Under the pieces are notes generated by a model. The model was given only the letters and a program-made list of their open reading frames with translations. It was not told the DNA's origin and did not search any database. From an uncultured Myxococcaceae bacterium (GTDB lineage: Bacteria; Myxococcota_A; Polyangia; Polyangiales; Ga0077539), in assembly GCA_945952225.1 (NCBI GenBank), contig CAMFHP010000022.1, forward strand, positions 23,790-87,789: a stretch of 64,000 nt of DNA. The letters are read 5' to 3'. Shown here piece by piece: positions 8,074 to 16,737 of the stretch (its first letter is position 1; each line of letters opens with the position of its first letter). The position numbers and the translations under genes are program-made.

Positions 8074-9030
8074 ATGCGCATCGCCTTTCTCATGGACCCG
8101 ATCGAGCGCGTGCTCATCGACAAGGACACCACCTTCGCGCTCGCCCTCGAAGCGCAGGCCCGCGGCCACGAGGTGTTCACCCTCGGCCCCCACGATCTGC
8201 GCGCCGCCGACGGCACCGTCTACGCGCGACTCTCTCCCACGAAGGTGCAGCGCGTCGCACCGCCCGCGCACGCCACCGTGGGCCCCGCCGTCGACACCGA
8301 CCTCCGCACGATCGACGCCCTCTTCGTGCGCACCGATCCGCCCTTCGACAGCACGTACCTCTACGTCACGCAGCTCCTCGAGATCGTGCGCGATCGCGTG
8401 CTCGTGTTGAACGATCCGCGCGGGCTGCGCGACGCGAACGAGAAGCTCTACGCGCTGCACTTTCCCGAGGTGATGCCCCGCACGATCGTGACGACGCGCG
8501 AGGACGACATCCGCGCGTTTCTCGAAGCGCTCGGCGGCCCCGGGGTGATCAAGCCCCTCGACGGCGCGGGCGGGCGCGGAATCATGGTGCTCGATCTGCG
8601 AGACCAGAACTTCCGCTCGATCATCGAAACCACCACCGACGCGGGACGGCGCTACTGCATGGTGCAGGAGTACCTCCCCGCGGTGCGCAAGGGCGACAAG
8701 CGCATCCTGCTGCTCGAAGGCGAGCCGCTCGGCGCGATCCTTCGTGTGCCGCGCGCCGATGAGGCCCGCAGCAACATCCACGTGGGCGGGCGCGTCGAGC
8801 CCGTGGAGCTCGACGACGACGACCGTCGCATCGTCGCGGCCGTGGCGCCGAAGCTCCGCGCCGATGGGCTCGTGTTCGTGGGCCTCGACGTGATCGGCGG
8901 GCGGCTCACCGAGGTGAACGTCACGTCGCCCACAGGGATCCAGGAACTCTCGCGCTTCACGGGCACGCAGCCCGAAGCGAAGGTCATCGCCTGGATCGAG
9001 CAGCGCGTGCGTGCGCGCCGCGCCGACTGA
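8074..9030 (+). CDS. gshB: Glutathione synthetase (ATP-grasp)
   Basis: A 318-residue protein of standard GshB length. The N-terminal domain opens with MRIAFLMDPIERVLIDKDTT, the ATP-grasp core includes GPGVIKPLDGAGGRGI (~residues 153-168) and the metal-binding end has FVGLDVIGGRLTEVNVTSP. It joins glycine to gamma-glutamylcysteine. A GGAG site six bases upstream supports the ATG. gshA is not nearby. Divergence from ggt puts glutathione synthesis and breakdown side by side. Confidence 0.93.
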   Translation: MRIAFLMDPIERVLIDKDTTFALALEAQARGHEVFTLGPHDLRAADGTVYARLSPTKVQRVAPPAHATVGPAVDTDLRTIDALFVRTDPPFDSTYLYVTQLLEIVRDRVLVLNDPRGLRDANEKLYALHFPEVMPRTIVTTREDDIRAFLEALGGPGVIKPLDGAGGRGIMVLDLRDQNFRSIIETTTDAGRRYCMVQEYLPAVRKGDKRILLLEGEPLGAILRVPRADEARSNIHVGGRVEPVELDDDDRRIVAAVAPKLRADGLVFVGLDVIGGRLTEVNVTSPTGIQELSRFTGTQPEAKVIAWIEQRVRARRAD

Positions 9031-9048
9031 ATCGCCATTCAGTGCGGC

Positions 9049-9078
9049 TTGACACACCGCACCGGACACCTCTACACC
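9049..9078 (+). promoter_or_regulatory. Probable sigma-70-type promoter of etfBA
   Basis: A perfect TTGACA (9049-9054) is followed 18 bp later by TACACC (9073-9078), a moderate -10. This would give a leader of about 87 nt before the GTG start at 9172. Confidence 0.6.
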
Positions 9079-9171
9079 CACGGCTCCGAACTGGCGCCCC
9101 GCAGCGGACACCCTCTATCCGCGGACGTCATTCGGGTCGCCTGTCCCTTCTGCAAGCAGGAGCGCAGTTCC

Positions 9172-10002
9172 GTGAAGATCCTCGTCTCCCTCAAGCGCAC
9201 GGCGGACCCTGACAACGCCAACAAGGTCAAGGTCGCCCCGGGCGGCGCCAAGGTCGTCACCGACGGCCTGGAGCCCAAGGTCAACCCCTTCGACGAGTAC
9301 GCGGTCGAGACCGCGCTGCGCCTCGTCGAAAACGGCAAGACCCGCATCGCCGGTGACAGCGTCGTGGTGGCCTCGTTCGGCCCGAAGGAGGCCGCGACGA
9401 ACATCCGCCAGGCGCTCGCGATGGGCGCGGACTCGGGCCTGCTCTACACCACGGACGACGACTCGCTCGACGGCGACCTCGTGGCGCGCGCGCTCGCCAA
9501 GGTGGTCGAGGCACAGAAGCCCGACCTCGTGATCCTCGGCAAGCAGGCCGTCGACGGCGACAGCAACCAGGTCGCGCAGGAGCTCGCGGAGCTCCTCGGC
9601 TGGCCCAGCGCCACCTTCGCGATGAGCGTGGACCTCGCCGCGGACAAGAAGACCGTGACCGTGGGCCGTGAGGTCGACGGCGGCGTGATCAAGCTGAAGC
9701 TCACGCTCCCGGCGGTGATCTCCGTCGACCTGCGCATCGTGGGCGGCAAGGCCGTGACGAACAACGTCACCCCCGCCACGCACAACTACAACGACGGCCC
9801 GCGCTTCGCGCCGCTGCCCATGATCATCAAGGCCAAGACCAAGCCCATCGCCGAGGCGCCCATCGCCTCGCTCGGTGTCGAGACGGCCCTGAAGGTGAAG
9901 TACACGGGCTTCGAGCTCCCGCCCGCCCGCAAGGCCGGCATCAAGGTGAAGGACGTCGGCGAGCTCGTCGACCGTCTGCGCAACGAAGCCAAGGCCCTCT
10001 GA
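9172..10002 (+). CDS. etfB: Electron transfer flavoprotein beta subunit
   Basis: A 276-residue EtfB, beginning at a GTG with AGGAG nine bases upstream. Family features are KILVSLKRTADPDN at the N-terminus, NPFDEYAVETALRL, and DLVILGKQAVDGDSNQV in the AMP-binding region. With EtfA it accepts electrons from acyl-CoA and related dehydrogenases and passes them to ETF-quinone oxidoreductase. Family length and the Shine-Dalgarno site argue against the TTG 41 codons upstream. EtfA begins 14 bp downstream, so the two form an operon. Confidence 0.95.
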   Translation: MKILVSLKRTADPDNANKVKVAPGGAKVVTDGLEPKVNPFDEYAVETALRLVENGKTRIAGDSVVVASFGPKEAATNIRQALAMGADSGLLYTTDDDSLDGDLVARALAKVVEAQKPDLVILGKQAVDGDSNQVAQELAELLGWPSATFAMSVDLAADKKTVTVGREVDGGVIKLKLTLPAVISVDLRIVGGKAVTNNVTPATHNYNDGPRFAPLPMIIKAKTKPIAEAPIASLGVETALKVKYTGFELPPARKAGIKVKDVGELVDRLRNEAKAL

Positions 10003-10016
10003 AGGAGACACCGATC

Positions 10017-10991
10017 ATGAGCAAGACCCTCGTCATCGCCGAGATCTCCGGCGGCCGTCTCAAGAAGACCACGCACAGCGCGATCACCTTCGCGCGCGAG
10101 GCCGGGTTTCCGTTCGACATCCTCGCGCTCGGCAAGGGCGTCGGGGCTGCGGCCGAGGAGCTCCGTGGCTTCGGCGCGGGCGCGGTGCTCGTCGCCGACG
10201 ACGCGCTCTTCGCGAACTTCGTGGCCGAGGCCTTCGCGCCCACCGTCGCCGACGTGGCGAAGGCGGGCGGCTACACCGTGGTGGCCGTGACCGCGAGCTC
10301 CTTCGGCAAGGACCTCTCGCCGCGCGTCGCCGTGCGCCTCGGCGCGGGCCTCGCCCCCGACGTGTCGCGCGTCGCGAACCAGGGCGGCACGCTCGTGTAC
10401 AAGCGCCCCATCTACGCGGGCAACGCCATCGCCACGATGCAGGTCAGCACGCCGGTGCAGGTGGTGAGCGTGCGTCAGTCGGAGTTCGCGGCGGCGGCTC
10501 CCTCGGGCGGCGCGTCGGCGGTCAGCGCGGTGGCGGCCTCGGCGGCACCCAACGCGGCCCGCGTGCAGTTCGTGAGCTTCGAAGAGGTGAAGTCCGAGCG
10601 CCCCGAGCTCACCGAGGCGCGCGTCGTCGTGGCGGGCGGTCGCTCGCTCAAGTCGGCGGAGAACTTCAAGACCGTGCTCGAACCCCTCGTCGACGCGTTC
10701 GGCGCCGCCCTCGGCGCGAGCCGCGCGGCGGTCGATGCGGGCTATGTGCCCAACGACCTCCAGGTCGGTCAGACCGGCAAGGTCGTGGCCCCCGGACTCT
10801 ACGTGGCCGTGGGCATCTCGGGCGCGATCCAGCACCTCGCGGGCATGAAGAACAGCAAGGTCATCGTCGCCGTGAACAAGGACGCCGAGGCGCCCATCTT
10901 CCAGGTGGCGGACTACGGCCTCGTGGCGGATCTCTTCAAGGCCGTTCCCGAGCTCACCGACGCGGTGAAGCGCGCGCGCGCCGACCGCTGA
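10017..10991 (+). CDS. etfA: Electron transfer flavoprotein alpha subunit
   Basis: A 324-residue EtfA. The N-terminal half is the ETF alpha/beta domain, and the C-terminal half is the FAD domain with [53 protein letters not shown] and DYGLVADLF, all standard FAD-binding motifs. The ATG is preceded by AAGGAG at 10002-10007. It completes the heterodimer with EtfB. A hairpin 13 bp after the stop ends the operon. Confidence 0.96.
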   Translation: MSKTLVIAEISGGRLKKTTHSAITFAREAGFPFDILALGKGVGAAAEELRGFGAGAVLVADDALFANFVAEAFAPTVADVAKAGGYTVVAVTASSFGKDLSPRVAVRLGAGLAPDVSRVANQGGTLVYKRPIYAGNAIATMQVSTPVQVVSVRQSEFAAAAPSGGASAVSAVAASAAPNAARVQFVSFEEVKSERPELTEARVVVAGGRSLKSAENFKTVLEPLVDAFGAALGASRAAVDAGYVPNDLQVGQTGKVVAPGLYVAVGISGAIQHLAGMKNSKVIVAVNKDAEAPIFQVADYGLVADLFKAVPELTDAVKRARADR

Positions 10992-11003
10992 ACGCACCGA
11001 CGC

Positions 11004-11023
11004 GCCCGACCCACACGTCGGGC
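11004..11023 (+). terminator. Terminator-like hairpin after etfA
   Basis: The perfect 7-bp stem GCCCGAC/GTCGGGC with a 6-base loop lies 13-32 bp after the etfA stop. It is followed by CTCGTTCC, so the T-tract is weak; intrinsic or Rho-assisted termination is possible. Confidence 0.55.
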
Positions 11024-11070
11024 CTCGTTCCTCCCCCACGAATCATGGCCCGCCGGGCGCGAGACCGACT

Positions 11071-11076
11071 TATGGT
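11071..11076 (+). promoter_or_regulatory. TANNNT -10-like hexamer before the zinc-ribbon membrane protein
   Basis: TATGGT lies ten bases before the ATG at 11087, with ACGCGCCCCG between and no Shine-Dalgarno site, consistent with a leaderless transcript. Confidence 0.4.
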
Positions 11077-11086
11077 ACGCGCCCCG

Positions 11087-12646
11087 ATGGACCGCGCCGC
11101 GCGCCATCTCCGACGCCTCGCCCCCGCGCTCTCGCTCGCGACGGTGGCCCTCACGCGCGAGGCCTTCGCGCAAGATCTCGCAGGCACCTGGCGCGTCGTG
11201 CGCGACCAGGTCGACGTGACCGTCACCGAGTGGGGCACGGCGTGTGGACCGCGTCCCGAGTCGCACCGCAACGCGACGGGCCGCGAGGTCACCGTGCGCG
11301 TCGAGGGCGAGCAGCTCGTGATCTCGGGGGGACGCACCTACCGCACGAACCGCTGCTGGAGCGACAACCGCGACGTTGCCCTCGTGAGCGCCTCGCATCC
11401 ATCCCCCACGCAGTGGATGGTCACGTGCAGCACGCCGCCGAACTTCTCGCTCGCCGAGCAGGGCTCCTATCGGCTCACCGCGCGCGACGCGACCTCGCTG
11501 AGCTTTCGCGACGAGACCCGCTACGAGTGGACCATCCAGGGCGCCACGTGCCGCGCCTCGTCGGTGCTCGTGCGCGAGTACACCCGCGTCTCGCCCGTCG
11601 ACGCAGGACCGCCCGCACCGCCGCCTCCGCCTCCACCACCGCCGCCTCCACCACCGCGGCCACCTCCACCGCCACCACCGCCGCGTCGTTGCGCATCGCC
11701 GGGCCCCGCCTCGGAGCTCCGTGTGACGCCCTCGCGGCGCAACACCACGGCGGGCTCGCGCGTGTGCTTCCGTGCTCGTTTCGTCGACGCGAACCGCTGC
11801 GAGACCCGCGGCGGCGAGGTGTCGTGGAGCGTCGCGCGCAGCGAAGGTGACCCCACGGGAACGCTCGATGGAGCGTGTGTGGAGGTTCCCTCGCAGAGCG
11901 CGACGGGCGCGCTGACGATCACGGCCACGTCGGGTGCGATGAGCGACCGCGCGGTGCTCACCGTGGTGCCCGCGGAGCGCTATCAAGACCTCGTCGCCAC
12001 GCAGGTCGACATCGAAGACGCCGGGGTCGCCGAGATCGAGCCTCCGAGGCCCGCGGTGGGCGCGGTCTCGCTCGCGCCGCAGCCTCCGTCGTCGTCGCGC
12101 AACGGACGGATCGTGTGGGCCCTCGGTGCCCTCGCCGTCGCCCTCGCAGCCGCGGGCGCGTGGGTGCTCCGTCGCTCGCGTGCGCAGCGCCGTGACGTGC
12201 GCGAAGAGGCTCCCTCTCTGCCCACGCCGTCGGTGCCCGAATCGTCGTCGGTGTTGACGCCCGCGCCCTCGCACGACGAGACGGCACCCACGGAAACGAC
12301 CGGAACGAAGGCACCTTCCGAAGCACCGCCGGCCACACATTCGCGTGCGCCCGACGCGCCGTCGATGCCCGTCGTCGCGATGCTCCCGTCGGTGCCCGTG
12401 AGCGCGCCCCCCGCCGCGGTGGAAGCCACGCGCGTGTGTCCATCGTGCGGGACGCACCACCCTGCGAGCCTCGCGTTCTGTCCCCACGACGGCACCGCGC
12501 TGCGAGACACCCACACGTCACCCGCGCCGGTCGCGTCTGTGGTGCAGTCGTCGGGTCGCGAGGGAACGTGTCCGCGATGCGGTCGCAGGTATCCGCCGCA
12601 CATGATGTTCTGCGGCGAAGACGGCGCGACGCTCACGCACGAATAA
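11087..12646 (+). CDS. Membrane protein with polyproline linker and two C-terminal zinc ribbons
   Basis: A 519-residue protein of unknown function. A signal peptide (to about residue 27, AFA-Q) leads to a Cys-containing beta-rich domain, then a run of ~20 prolines near residues 180-205. A second beta domain (SELRVTPSRRNTTAGSRVCF) resembles bacterial Ig-like folds. A transmembrane helix lies at ~341-364 and a Ser/Pro-rich cytoplasmic linker follows. Two four-cysteine ribbons close the protein: VCPSCGTHHPASLAFCPHDG and TCPRCGRRYPPHMMFCGEDG. The topology suggests an envelope sensor or stalk with an internal zinc module. The start at 11087 was chosen for the signal peptide. Confidence 0.75.
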   Translation: MDRAARHLRRLAPALSLATVALTREAFAQDLAGTWRVVRDQVDVTVTEWGTACGPRPESHRNATGREVTVRVEGEQLVISGGRTYRTNRCWSDNRDVALVSASHPSPTQWMVTCSTPPNFSLAEQGSYRLTARDATSLSFRDETRYEWTIQGATCRASSVLVREYTRVSPVDAGPPAPPPPPPPPPPPPPRPPPPPPPPRRCASPGPASELRVTPSRRNTTAGSRVCFRARFVDANRCETRGGEVSWSVARSEGDPTGTLDGACVEVPSQSATGALTITATSGAMSDRAVLTVVPAERYQDLVATQVDIEDAGVAEIEPPRPAVGAVSLAPQPPSSSRNGRIVWALGALAVALAAAGAWVLRRSRAQRRDVREEAPSLPTPSVPESSSVLTPAPSHDETAPTETTGTKAPSEAPPATHSRAPDAPSMPVVAMLPSVPVSAPPAAVEATRVCPSCGTHHPASLAFCPHDGTALRDTHTSPAPVASVVQSSGREGTCPRCGRRYPPHMMFCGEDGATLTHE

Positions 12647-12724
12647 GCGCCACGCCCGCGCGATGGGACCCCAAGGGTCACGAGGGTCACCGATCGAAGT
12701 TCTCGGGCGCGCTGATTCCGACGC

Positions 12725-12754
12725 TTGACCCTCGAAACTGCAAATCTCTAGAAT
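12725..12754 (+). promoter_or_regulatory. Promoter of the GltJ-like/FliQ/FliR operon
   Basis: TTGACC (12725-12730) and TAGAAT (12749-12754, five of six to consensus) are separated by 18 bp. Transcription would begin near 12761, leaving an unusually long ~124-nt leader before the ATG at 12885. I see no clear riboswitch or attenuator in the leader. Confidence 0.7.
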
Positions 12755-12884
12755 GGCTGCGACTCACGGAGATCGCGCGCCCCCTGCGGCGAGGCGACAC
12801 GTGAAGGAATCACTCGCCACCTCAGTGCTCGCTATCCGCCATCAGGGAATGGCGCCACCGCATCCTCGCCACGGGTGACACGAC

Positions 12885-14618
12885 ATGAAGATCGTTTGTC
12901 AGAGCTGCTCTGCGACCTACAAGATCGCGGACGACAAGATCCAGGGGAAGAAGGTCTTCAAGATCAAGTGCAAGAAATGCGGTGAAGACATTCTCGTGCG
13001 AGGCACCGATGCGCCCGCGGAGCAGCACGATTCCCAGGTGGAGCGTCCCGCCGAAGACGAGCAGACGCGCGTTGTTTCCACGGAGGGTGGCGCGGGCGAC
13101 GCGGTCTGGCACGCCGTGCTCAACGGTGAGCAGCAGGGCCCGTACTCGATCGATCAGCTCCGTGACCTCATGGGCCAGGGCGCGATCGACGCCGAGACCT
13201 ACGTGTGGCGCGACGGCTTCGAGAACTGGCTTCCCATGCGCGACGTGCCCGACCTCGCGATGCTCACGGTCGCGATGCCCGAGTCGGCCACGGTGATGTC
13301 GTCTCCCCCGGCCTCGACGGGCGGTGACCTCTTCGGCGCTGCGGTCGCTGCGCAGCCCGCGGTGGATCCTCGCGCCTCGCGCGCCGCCGAGCCCGCCAAG
13401 GCCCGCACGGCGCCCAAGGGCGGCGACCTCTTCGCCCCCGAGGCCCGCGAGCAGGAGGCCGAGAAGCCCCTCTTCGCCGCCGAGCAGCAGAAGGCCGCGG
13501 CCCCCGCGGGCGAGCACCTCACGGGACAGCGCAACGAGAACTCGGTGCTCTTCTCGCTCGCGACGCTCCAGCAGCTCTCGGGCAAGGAGACGCCGACCCC
13601 CGCGGCGAACCCCGACGCGAGCGGACTCATCGACATCAACAAGCTCGCGGGCGCGCTCAACACGCCCGGCGCGAAGAAGTCGAACGTCGACGACATTCTC
13701 AGCGTGGGCGCCTCGTCGGGTCTCGCGTCTCCGCTCTCGGCGCCGGTGCTCGCGCCGGTCTCCGTGCCCGTGGCCCCGGTGGCCGCCGCGCCGGAGCCCG
13801 CAAAGCCCCAGGGCGTCAACAAGACCGTGGTGGTGACCGGCGTCGCCGTGGCGGCGATCCTCGTGGGCGGCCTCGCGACGAGCATGTACTTCATGAACCG
13901 CAACCGCGGGGACGAAGCGGCTGCGACCGTCGCGGCGAACACGCCTCCTCCCGCGGCCGCGCCCAACAACGCAGCGCCTCCCACCACGCCCGAAGCGCCC
14001 ACGGCGCCTGCGGCGGCGGCTCCGGCGGCGGCTCCGGCTCCGGCAGCAGCGCCCGCGGCAGCGCCCGCAGCGGCTCCGGCAGAGGCTCCGCGTGAGCGTG
14101 ATCGGGAGCACAGCAGCGAGCGTCGTGAGCGCGGCTCGTCGGGTTCGTCGGGCAGCAACAGCGCGGCGGCCCCGGCGGCGGCTCCGGCCCCTGCCGCGGC
14201 GGCGCGTACGGCGCCTGCGCCTGCGCGTCCTGCAGGCGGCGGCGGTGGTGCAGCGAGCATCGACGACCTCATGGCCCGCGTGGGTCAGCGTCCGGCCGCG
14301 GCGGCCCCCGCAGCCGGCGGTGGCGGTGGTGGTGGTGGCGGAGGCGGTGGTGACCTGCCGGAGACGCCCGATCGCGGCACCGTGCGCACGGCGCTGCAGA
14401 GCGTGTCGAGCGCGGTCCGCGCGTGCGGCACCGGCAGCGGCGGCACCGCGATGGTGACCATCGTGTTCGCGAACTCGGGACGCGTGACCACGGCCAACGT
14501 CGGCGGCATTCCGCCGGGGCCGGCGGTGGGCTGCATCGTGTCGGCCGTGCGCCGCGCGTCGCTCCCGCCCTTCTCGCGTCCGACCTTCTCGGTCACGTAC
14601 CCCTACCCGATCAACTGA
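12885..14618 (+). CDS. GltJ/AgmX-like zinc-ribbon, GYF and TonB-like membrane protein
   Basis: A 577-residue modular protein. Residues 1-40 are an MJ0042-type zinc ribbon (CQSC at 5-8, CKKC at 29-32). Residues ~73-128 are a GYF_2 domain (WHAVLNGEQQGPYSIDQL, then VWRDGFENWLPM). One membrane helix lies at about 313-337, followed by a long Ala/Pro and poly-Gly periplasmic stretch. The last ~80 residues are a TonB-like domain with paired cysteines. This order matches Myxococcus GltJ (AgmX) of the Agl-Glt gliding machine, where ribbon and GYF contact the cytoplasmic polarity switch. Here its neighbours are export-gate genes, so the local role is uncertain. Confidence 0.8.
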   Translation: MKIVCQSCSATYKIADDKIQGKKVFKIKCKKCGEDILVRGTDAPAEQHDSQVERPAEDEQTRVVSTEGGAGDAVWHAVLNGEQQGPYSIDQLRDLMGQGAIDAETYVWRDGFENWLPMRDVPDLAMLTVAMPESATVMSSPPASTGGDLFGAAVAAQPAVDPRASRAAEPAKARTAPKGGDLFAPEAREQEAEKPLFAAEQQKAAAPAGEHLTGQRNENSVLFSLATLQQLSGKETPTPAANPDASGLIDINKLAGALNTPGAKKSNVDDILSVGASSGLASPLSAPVLAPVSVPVAPVAAAPEPAKPQGVNKTVVVTGVAVAAILVGGLATSMYFMNRNRGDEAAATVAANTPPPAAAPNNAAPPTTPEAPTAPAAAAPAAAPAPAAAPAAAPAAAPAEAPRERDREHSSERRERGSSGSSGSNSAAAPAAAPAPAAAARTAPAPARPAGGGGGAASIDDLMARVGQRPAAAAPAAGGGGGGGGGGGGDLPETPDRGTVRTALQSVSSAVRACGTGSGGTAMVTIVFANSGRVTTANVGGIPPGPAVGCIVSAVRRASLPPFSRPTFSVTYPYPIN

Positions 14619-14625
14619 TCGCACG

Positions 14626-14886
14626 ATGCGCCTCGTCGATGTCGCACGACAGGCGCTCCTCCTCACGCTGACGCTCTCGCTCCCGACGCTCGCGGCCTCG
14701 CTCGCTGCGGGCGTCGTTGCGGGCCTCGGTGCGAGCGCCGCGCGCCTCTACGACCCCCTCGTGACCGCCGTTCCGCGCCAGCTCGCGGTGGCCGCGGTGC
14801 TCGCGCTCTCGGGCGCTACGGGTGCCGCCCTGCTCGTGCGCTTCACCTCGGAACTCTGGGCCGCGATTCCCACGCTCGTGCGCTGA
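14626..14886 (+). CDS. FliQ/SctS-like type III export-gate subunit
   Basis: An 86-residue, two-helix membrane protein. The first helix has the family signature SLPTLAASLAAGVVAGLGAS followed by a short polar loop with YDPLVTAVPRQLAV, matching the P...G...Q/A...D..L..P+.LAV pattern of bacterial export protein family 3. FliQ/SctS forms part of the export gate with FliP and FliR. It lies 7 bp after the GltJ-like gene and 6 bp before the FliR-like gene, with no Shine-Dalgarno site, so translation is probably coupled. FliP/SctR, FlhB/SctU and FlhA/SctV are absent from the window. Confidence 0.78.
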   Translation: MRLVDVARQALLLTLTLSLPTLAASLAAGVVAGLGASAARLYDPLVTAVPRQLAVAAVLALSGATGAALLVRFTSELWAAIPTLVR

Positions 14887-14892
14887 ACGCCG

Positions 14893-15570
14893 ATGTTCGA
14901 CGCGCTCCCGGCCCTCGCCCTCGGCGCGCTCCGCGTGCTGCCGTCGGTGCTGCTCCTGCCGCTCGCGCGGGGCGCGTGGAGCCTGCCCATGCGCGTCGCG
15001 CTCTCCCTCGTGCTGGCCCTGGGACTCGGCGTGGCGTCGGCCCCCGTGACGCCCGCGTGGTGGCCCCTCGCCGCGGCGCGTGAGCTCGCGGTGGGCGTCT
15101 CACTCGCGGTGGTGCTCGCGGCGCCCTTCATGGCCCTCGAACAGTCGGTGCCCCTCGTGTCGGAGGGCGCGTCGACCGATGCGCTCGGACGCACCGTGCA
15201 GGCTGCGTCGGCGGCGGTGTTCGTGGCCGCGCGCGGTCACCACGGCGCGCTGCGTGTGCTCGCGGCCTCGTGGCGTGCGGTGCCCGTGGGCGCGCCGTGG
15301 CGTGGTGGGCTCGCGGTCTCGTCGGCGATCGAAGCCACGGGGAGCGCGCTCGCAGGCGCCGTGGTGATCGCGGCGTCGGCCCTCTTCGCGCGCACGCTCA
15401 CGCAGCTCCTGGCGGCGCTCGCGGGGCGGCTCGCGCAGGGGCGCGCGGTCGACGATGGCGCGATGCGCCCGCTCGCGGTGATCGCGGCCACGGCGCTCGG
15501 ACTTCGGGTGGCGGTGGAGGTGACGCTCGATCTCGCGCGGCGCACGTGGGCGCTCGCGGGAGGCGGGTGA
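14893..15570 (+). CDS. FliR/SctT-like type III export-gate subunit
   Basis: A 225-residue hydrophobic protein with about six membrane segments. The core AARELAVGVSLAVVLAAPF matches the FliR/SctT element E+.+G..L....A.PF and is followed by the gate-plug region. It is somewhat shorter than typical FliR (~255). With the FliQ-like protein it supplies two of the three FliPQR-type gate subunits. It ends 3 bp before the converging small membrane gene. Whether it belongs to a flagellum, an injectisome or a non-secretory derivative cannot be told here. Confidence 0.78.
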   Translation: MFDALPALALGALRVLPSVLLLPLARGAWSLPMRVALSLVLALGLGVASAPVTPAWWPLAAARELAVGVSLAVVLAAPFMALEQSVPLVSEGASTDALGRTVQAASAAVFVAARGHHGALRVLAASWRAVPVGAPWRGGLAVSSAIEATGSALAGAVVIAASALFARTLTQLLAALAGRLAQGRAVDDGAMRPLAVIAATALGLRVAVEVTLDLARRTWALAGGG

Positions 15571-15573
15571 CGG

Positions 15574-15702
15574 TCAGCGGCGACGCGCTTCCTGCTTGCG
15601 GCGGATCTCGTCGCGCACGGCGCGGGCGCCCATCATGTAGCCGACGAAGACGCCGATGAGGAGCACGCCGGGGATGAACACCACGTGCTCGACGGTGGGC
15701 AT
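15574..15702 (-). CDS. Small single-span membrane protein (ccm operon)
   Basis: A 42-residue peptide with one hydrophobic helix (VVFIPGVLLIGVFVGYMMG) and a basic tail (RRKQEARRR). Its ATG overlaps the stop of the preceding gene by one base (TGATG), which argues for real translation. It is the last gene of ccmC - CcmD-like - this gene. Function unknown; a small cytochrome-maturation accessory is the simplest guess. Confidence 0.6.
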   Translation of the reverse strand: MPTVEHVVFIPGVLLIGVFVGYMMGARAVRDEIRRKQEARRR

Positions 15703-16001
15703 CACGGCTGCTCTCCGGGCGCGCGGCGCGCGAGGTCGTCTTCGAGGCGGCGCACGTCGTCTTCGAGGCGCGAGGCCTTGCGGGCGATGAAGGCCACGTA
15801 GCCTCCGAGCAGCAGCAGCACGGCGGCGTACGCGGTCACCACGAGGCGTCCGCCGGGCACGCGCTCCTGCGCGCCCGTCACCGGACGAAAGGCCATGGAG
15901 CGGTCGCCCGCGCCGGGGTCGTTCTGCGCCGACGAGACGGCGGGCGTGAGGCACAGCGCGAGGGCGAGCGCCGCGGCGCGAAGGGGTCGGGTGGGGCTCA
16001 T
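15702..16001 (-). CDS. CcmD-like small membrane protein
   Basis: A 99-residue protein with a signal-like N-terminus (PLRAAALALALCLTPAVSSAQ), a membrane helix (LVVTAYAAVLLLLGGYVAFIA, ~53-73) and a charged coiled tail (ASRLEDDVRRLEDDLARR). The VTAYAAVLLLLGGYVAF segment and tail resemble CcmD, which helps release holo-CcmE from CcmC. The ATG overlaps the ccmC stop in ATGA. CcmD proteins are usually ~50-70 residues, so the N-terminal extension is unusual. Confidence 0.7.
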   Translation of the reverse strand: MSPTRPLRAAALALALCLTPAVSSAQNDPGAGDRSMAFRPVTGAQERVPGGRLVVTAYAAVLLLLGGYVAFIARKASRLEDDVRRLEDDLARRAPGEQP

Positions 16002-16735
16002 GCGTCGTCTCCCTCGTCGAGGAGGCCGAGCGAGACGGCCTCGGTGCGCAGCTCGGCCACGCGGGCCTCGCCCAGCGCGATGCGCGCGCGGATGTACAGC
16101 AGCGTCGCGGCCATCAGCGTGAAGGCCAGGAAGCTCACGCCCAGGGTCTTGCCCATCTCGGGCGCGAGGCCGCCGCCGCGCGAGGTGATCACCGTCGGGT
16201 GCTGTCCGCGCCAGAGCTGCACGCTGAAATGGATCACGGGCATCACGCACGCGCCCATCACCGCAAGCGCGGCCGCGAACTTCTTCTCGGCCTCTCCCTG
16301 GCTCGTGGAGTGGAGCACCAGGTAGGCGACGAAGATCAGCGTGCCGAGGAGCGTGGTGGTGAGGCGCGGATCCCACGCCCAGTACACGCCCCAGGCCTTG
16401 CGCGCCCACAGCGGGCCGCTGATGAGCACGATCGATGCGAACACCACGGCCATCTCGGCGCCCGCCTGCGCGAGCGCGTCCCAGCCCGAGGTGCGCTGTG
16501 CGAGGTATCCGATGGATCCCAGCACGCACGCGCCCACGCCGATGTACATCACGTAGGCGCTCGGCACGTGGAAGTAGAAGATCTTCTGCGTGAGGCCTCC
16601 TGCGGCCTCCTGCGCAACGGGCGCCCAGTCGAGCGCCATGAACAACGCGGAGGCCATCAGTGCGAAGGCCACGCCCGCAAGCACGGTCATCCAGCGCATG
16701 GTCGCGCGGACGGTATCACCCAGTCGGAAGAACAT
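15998..16735 (-). CDS. ccmC: Haem export/handling protein CcmC
   Basis: A 245-residue, six-helix protein of the haem-handling family. The tryptophan-rich motif WGVYWAWDPRLT (~113-124) and periplasmic histidines (FYFHVPSAYV and IHFSVQLWRG) are diagnostic. CcmC loads haem onto CcmE for c-type cytochrome assembly. The ATG at 16735 lies only 2 bp from the divergent Rsm22-like ATG, leaving no room for a ribosome-binding site; an internal Met at residue 13 or 16 could be the true start. ccmA, ccmB, ccmE and ccmF are not in the window. Confidence 0.9.
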   Translation of the reverse strand: MFFRLGDTVRATMRWMTVLAGVAFALMASALFMALDWAPVAQEAAGGLTQKIFYFHVPSAYVMYIGVGACVLGSIGYLAQRTSGWDALAQAGAEMAVVFASIVLISGPLWARKAWGVYWAWDPRLTTTLLGTLIFVAYLVLHSTSQGEAEKKFAAALAVMGACVMPVIHFSVQLWRGQHPTVITSRGGGLAPEMGKTLGVSFLAFTLMAATLLYIRARIALGEARVAELRTEAVSLGLLDEGDDA

Positions 16736-16737
16736 CC

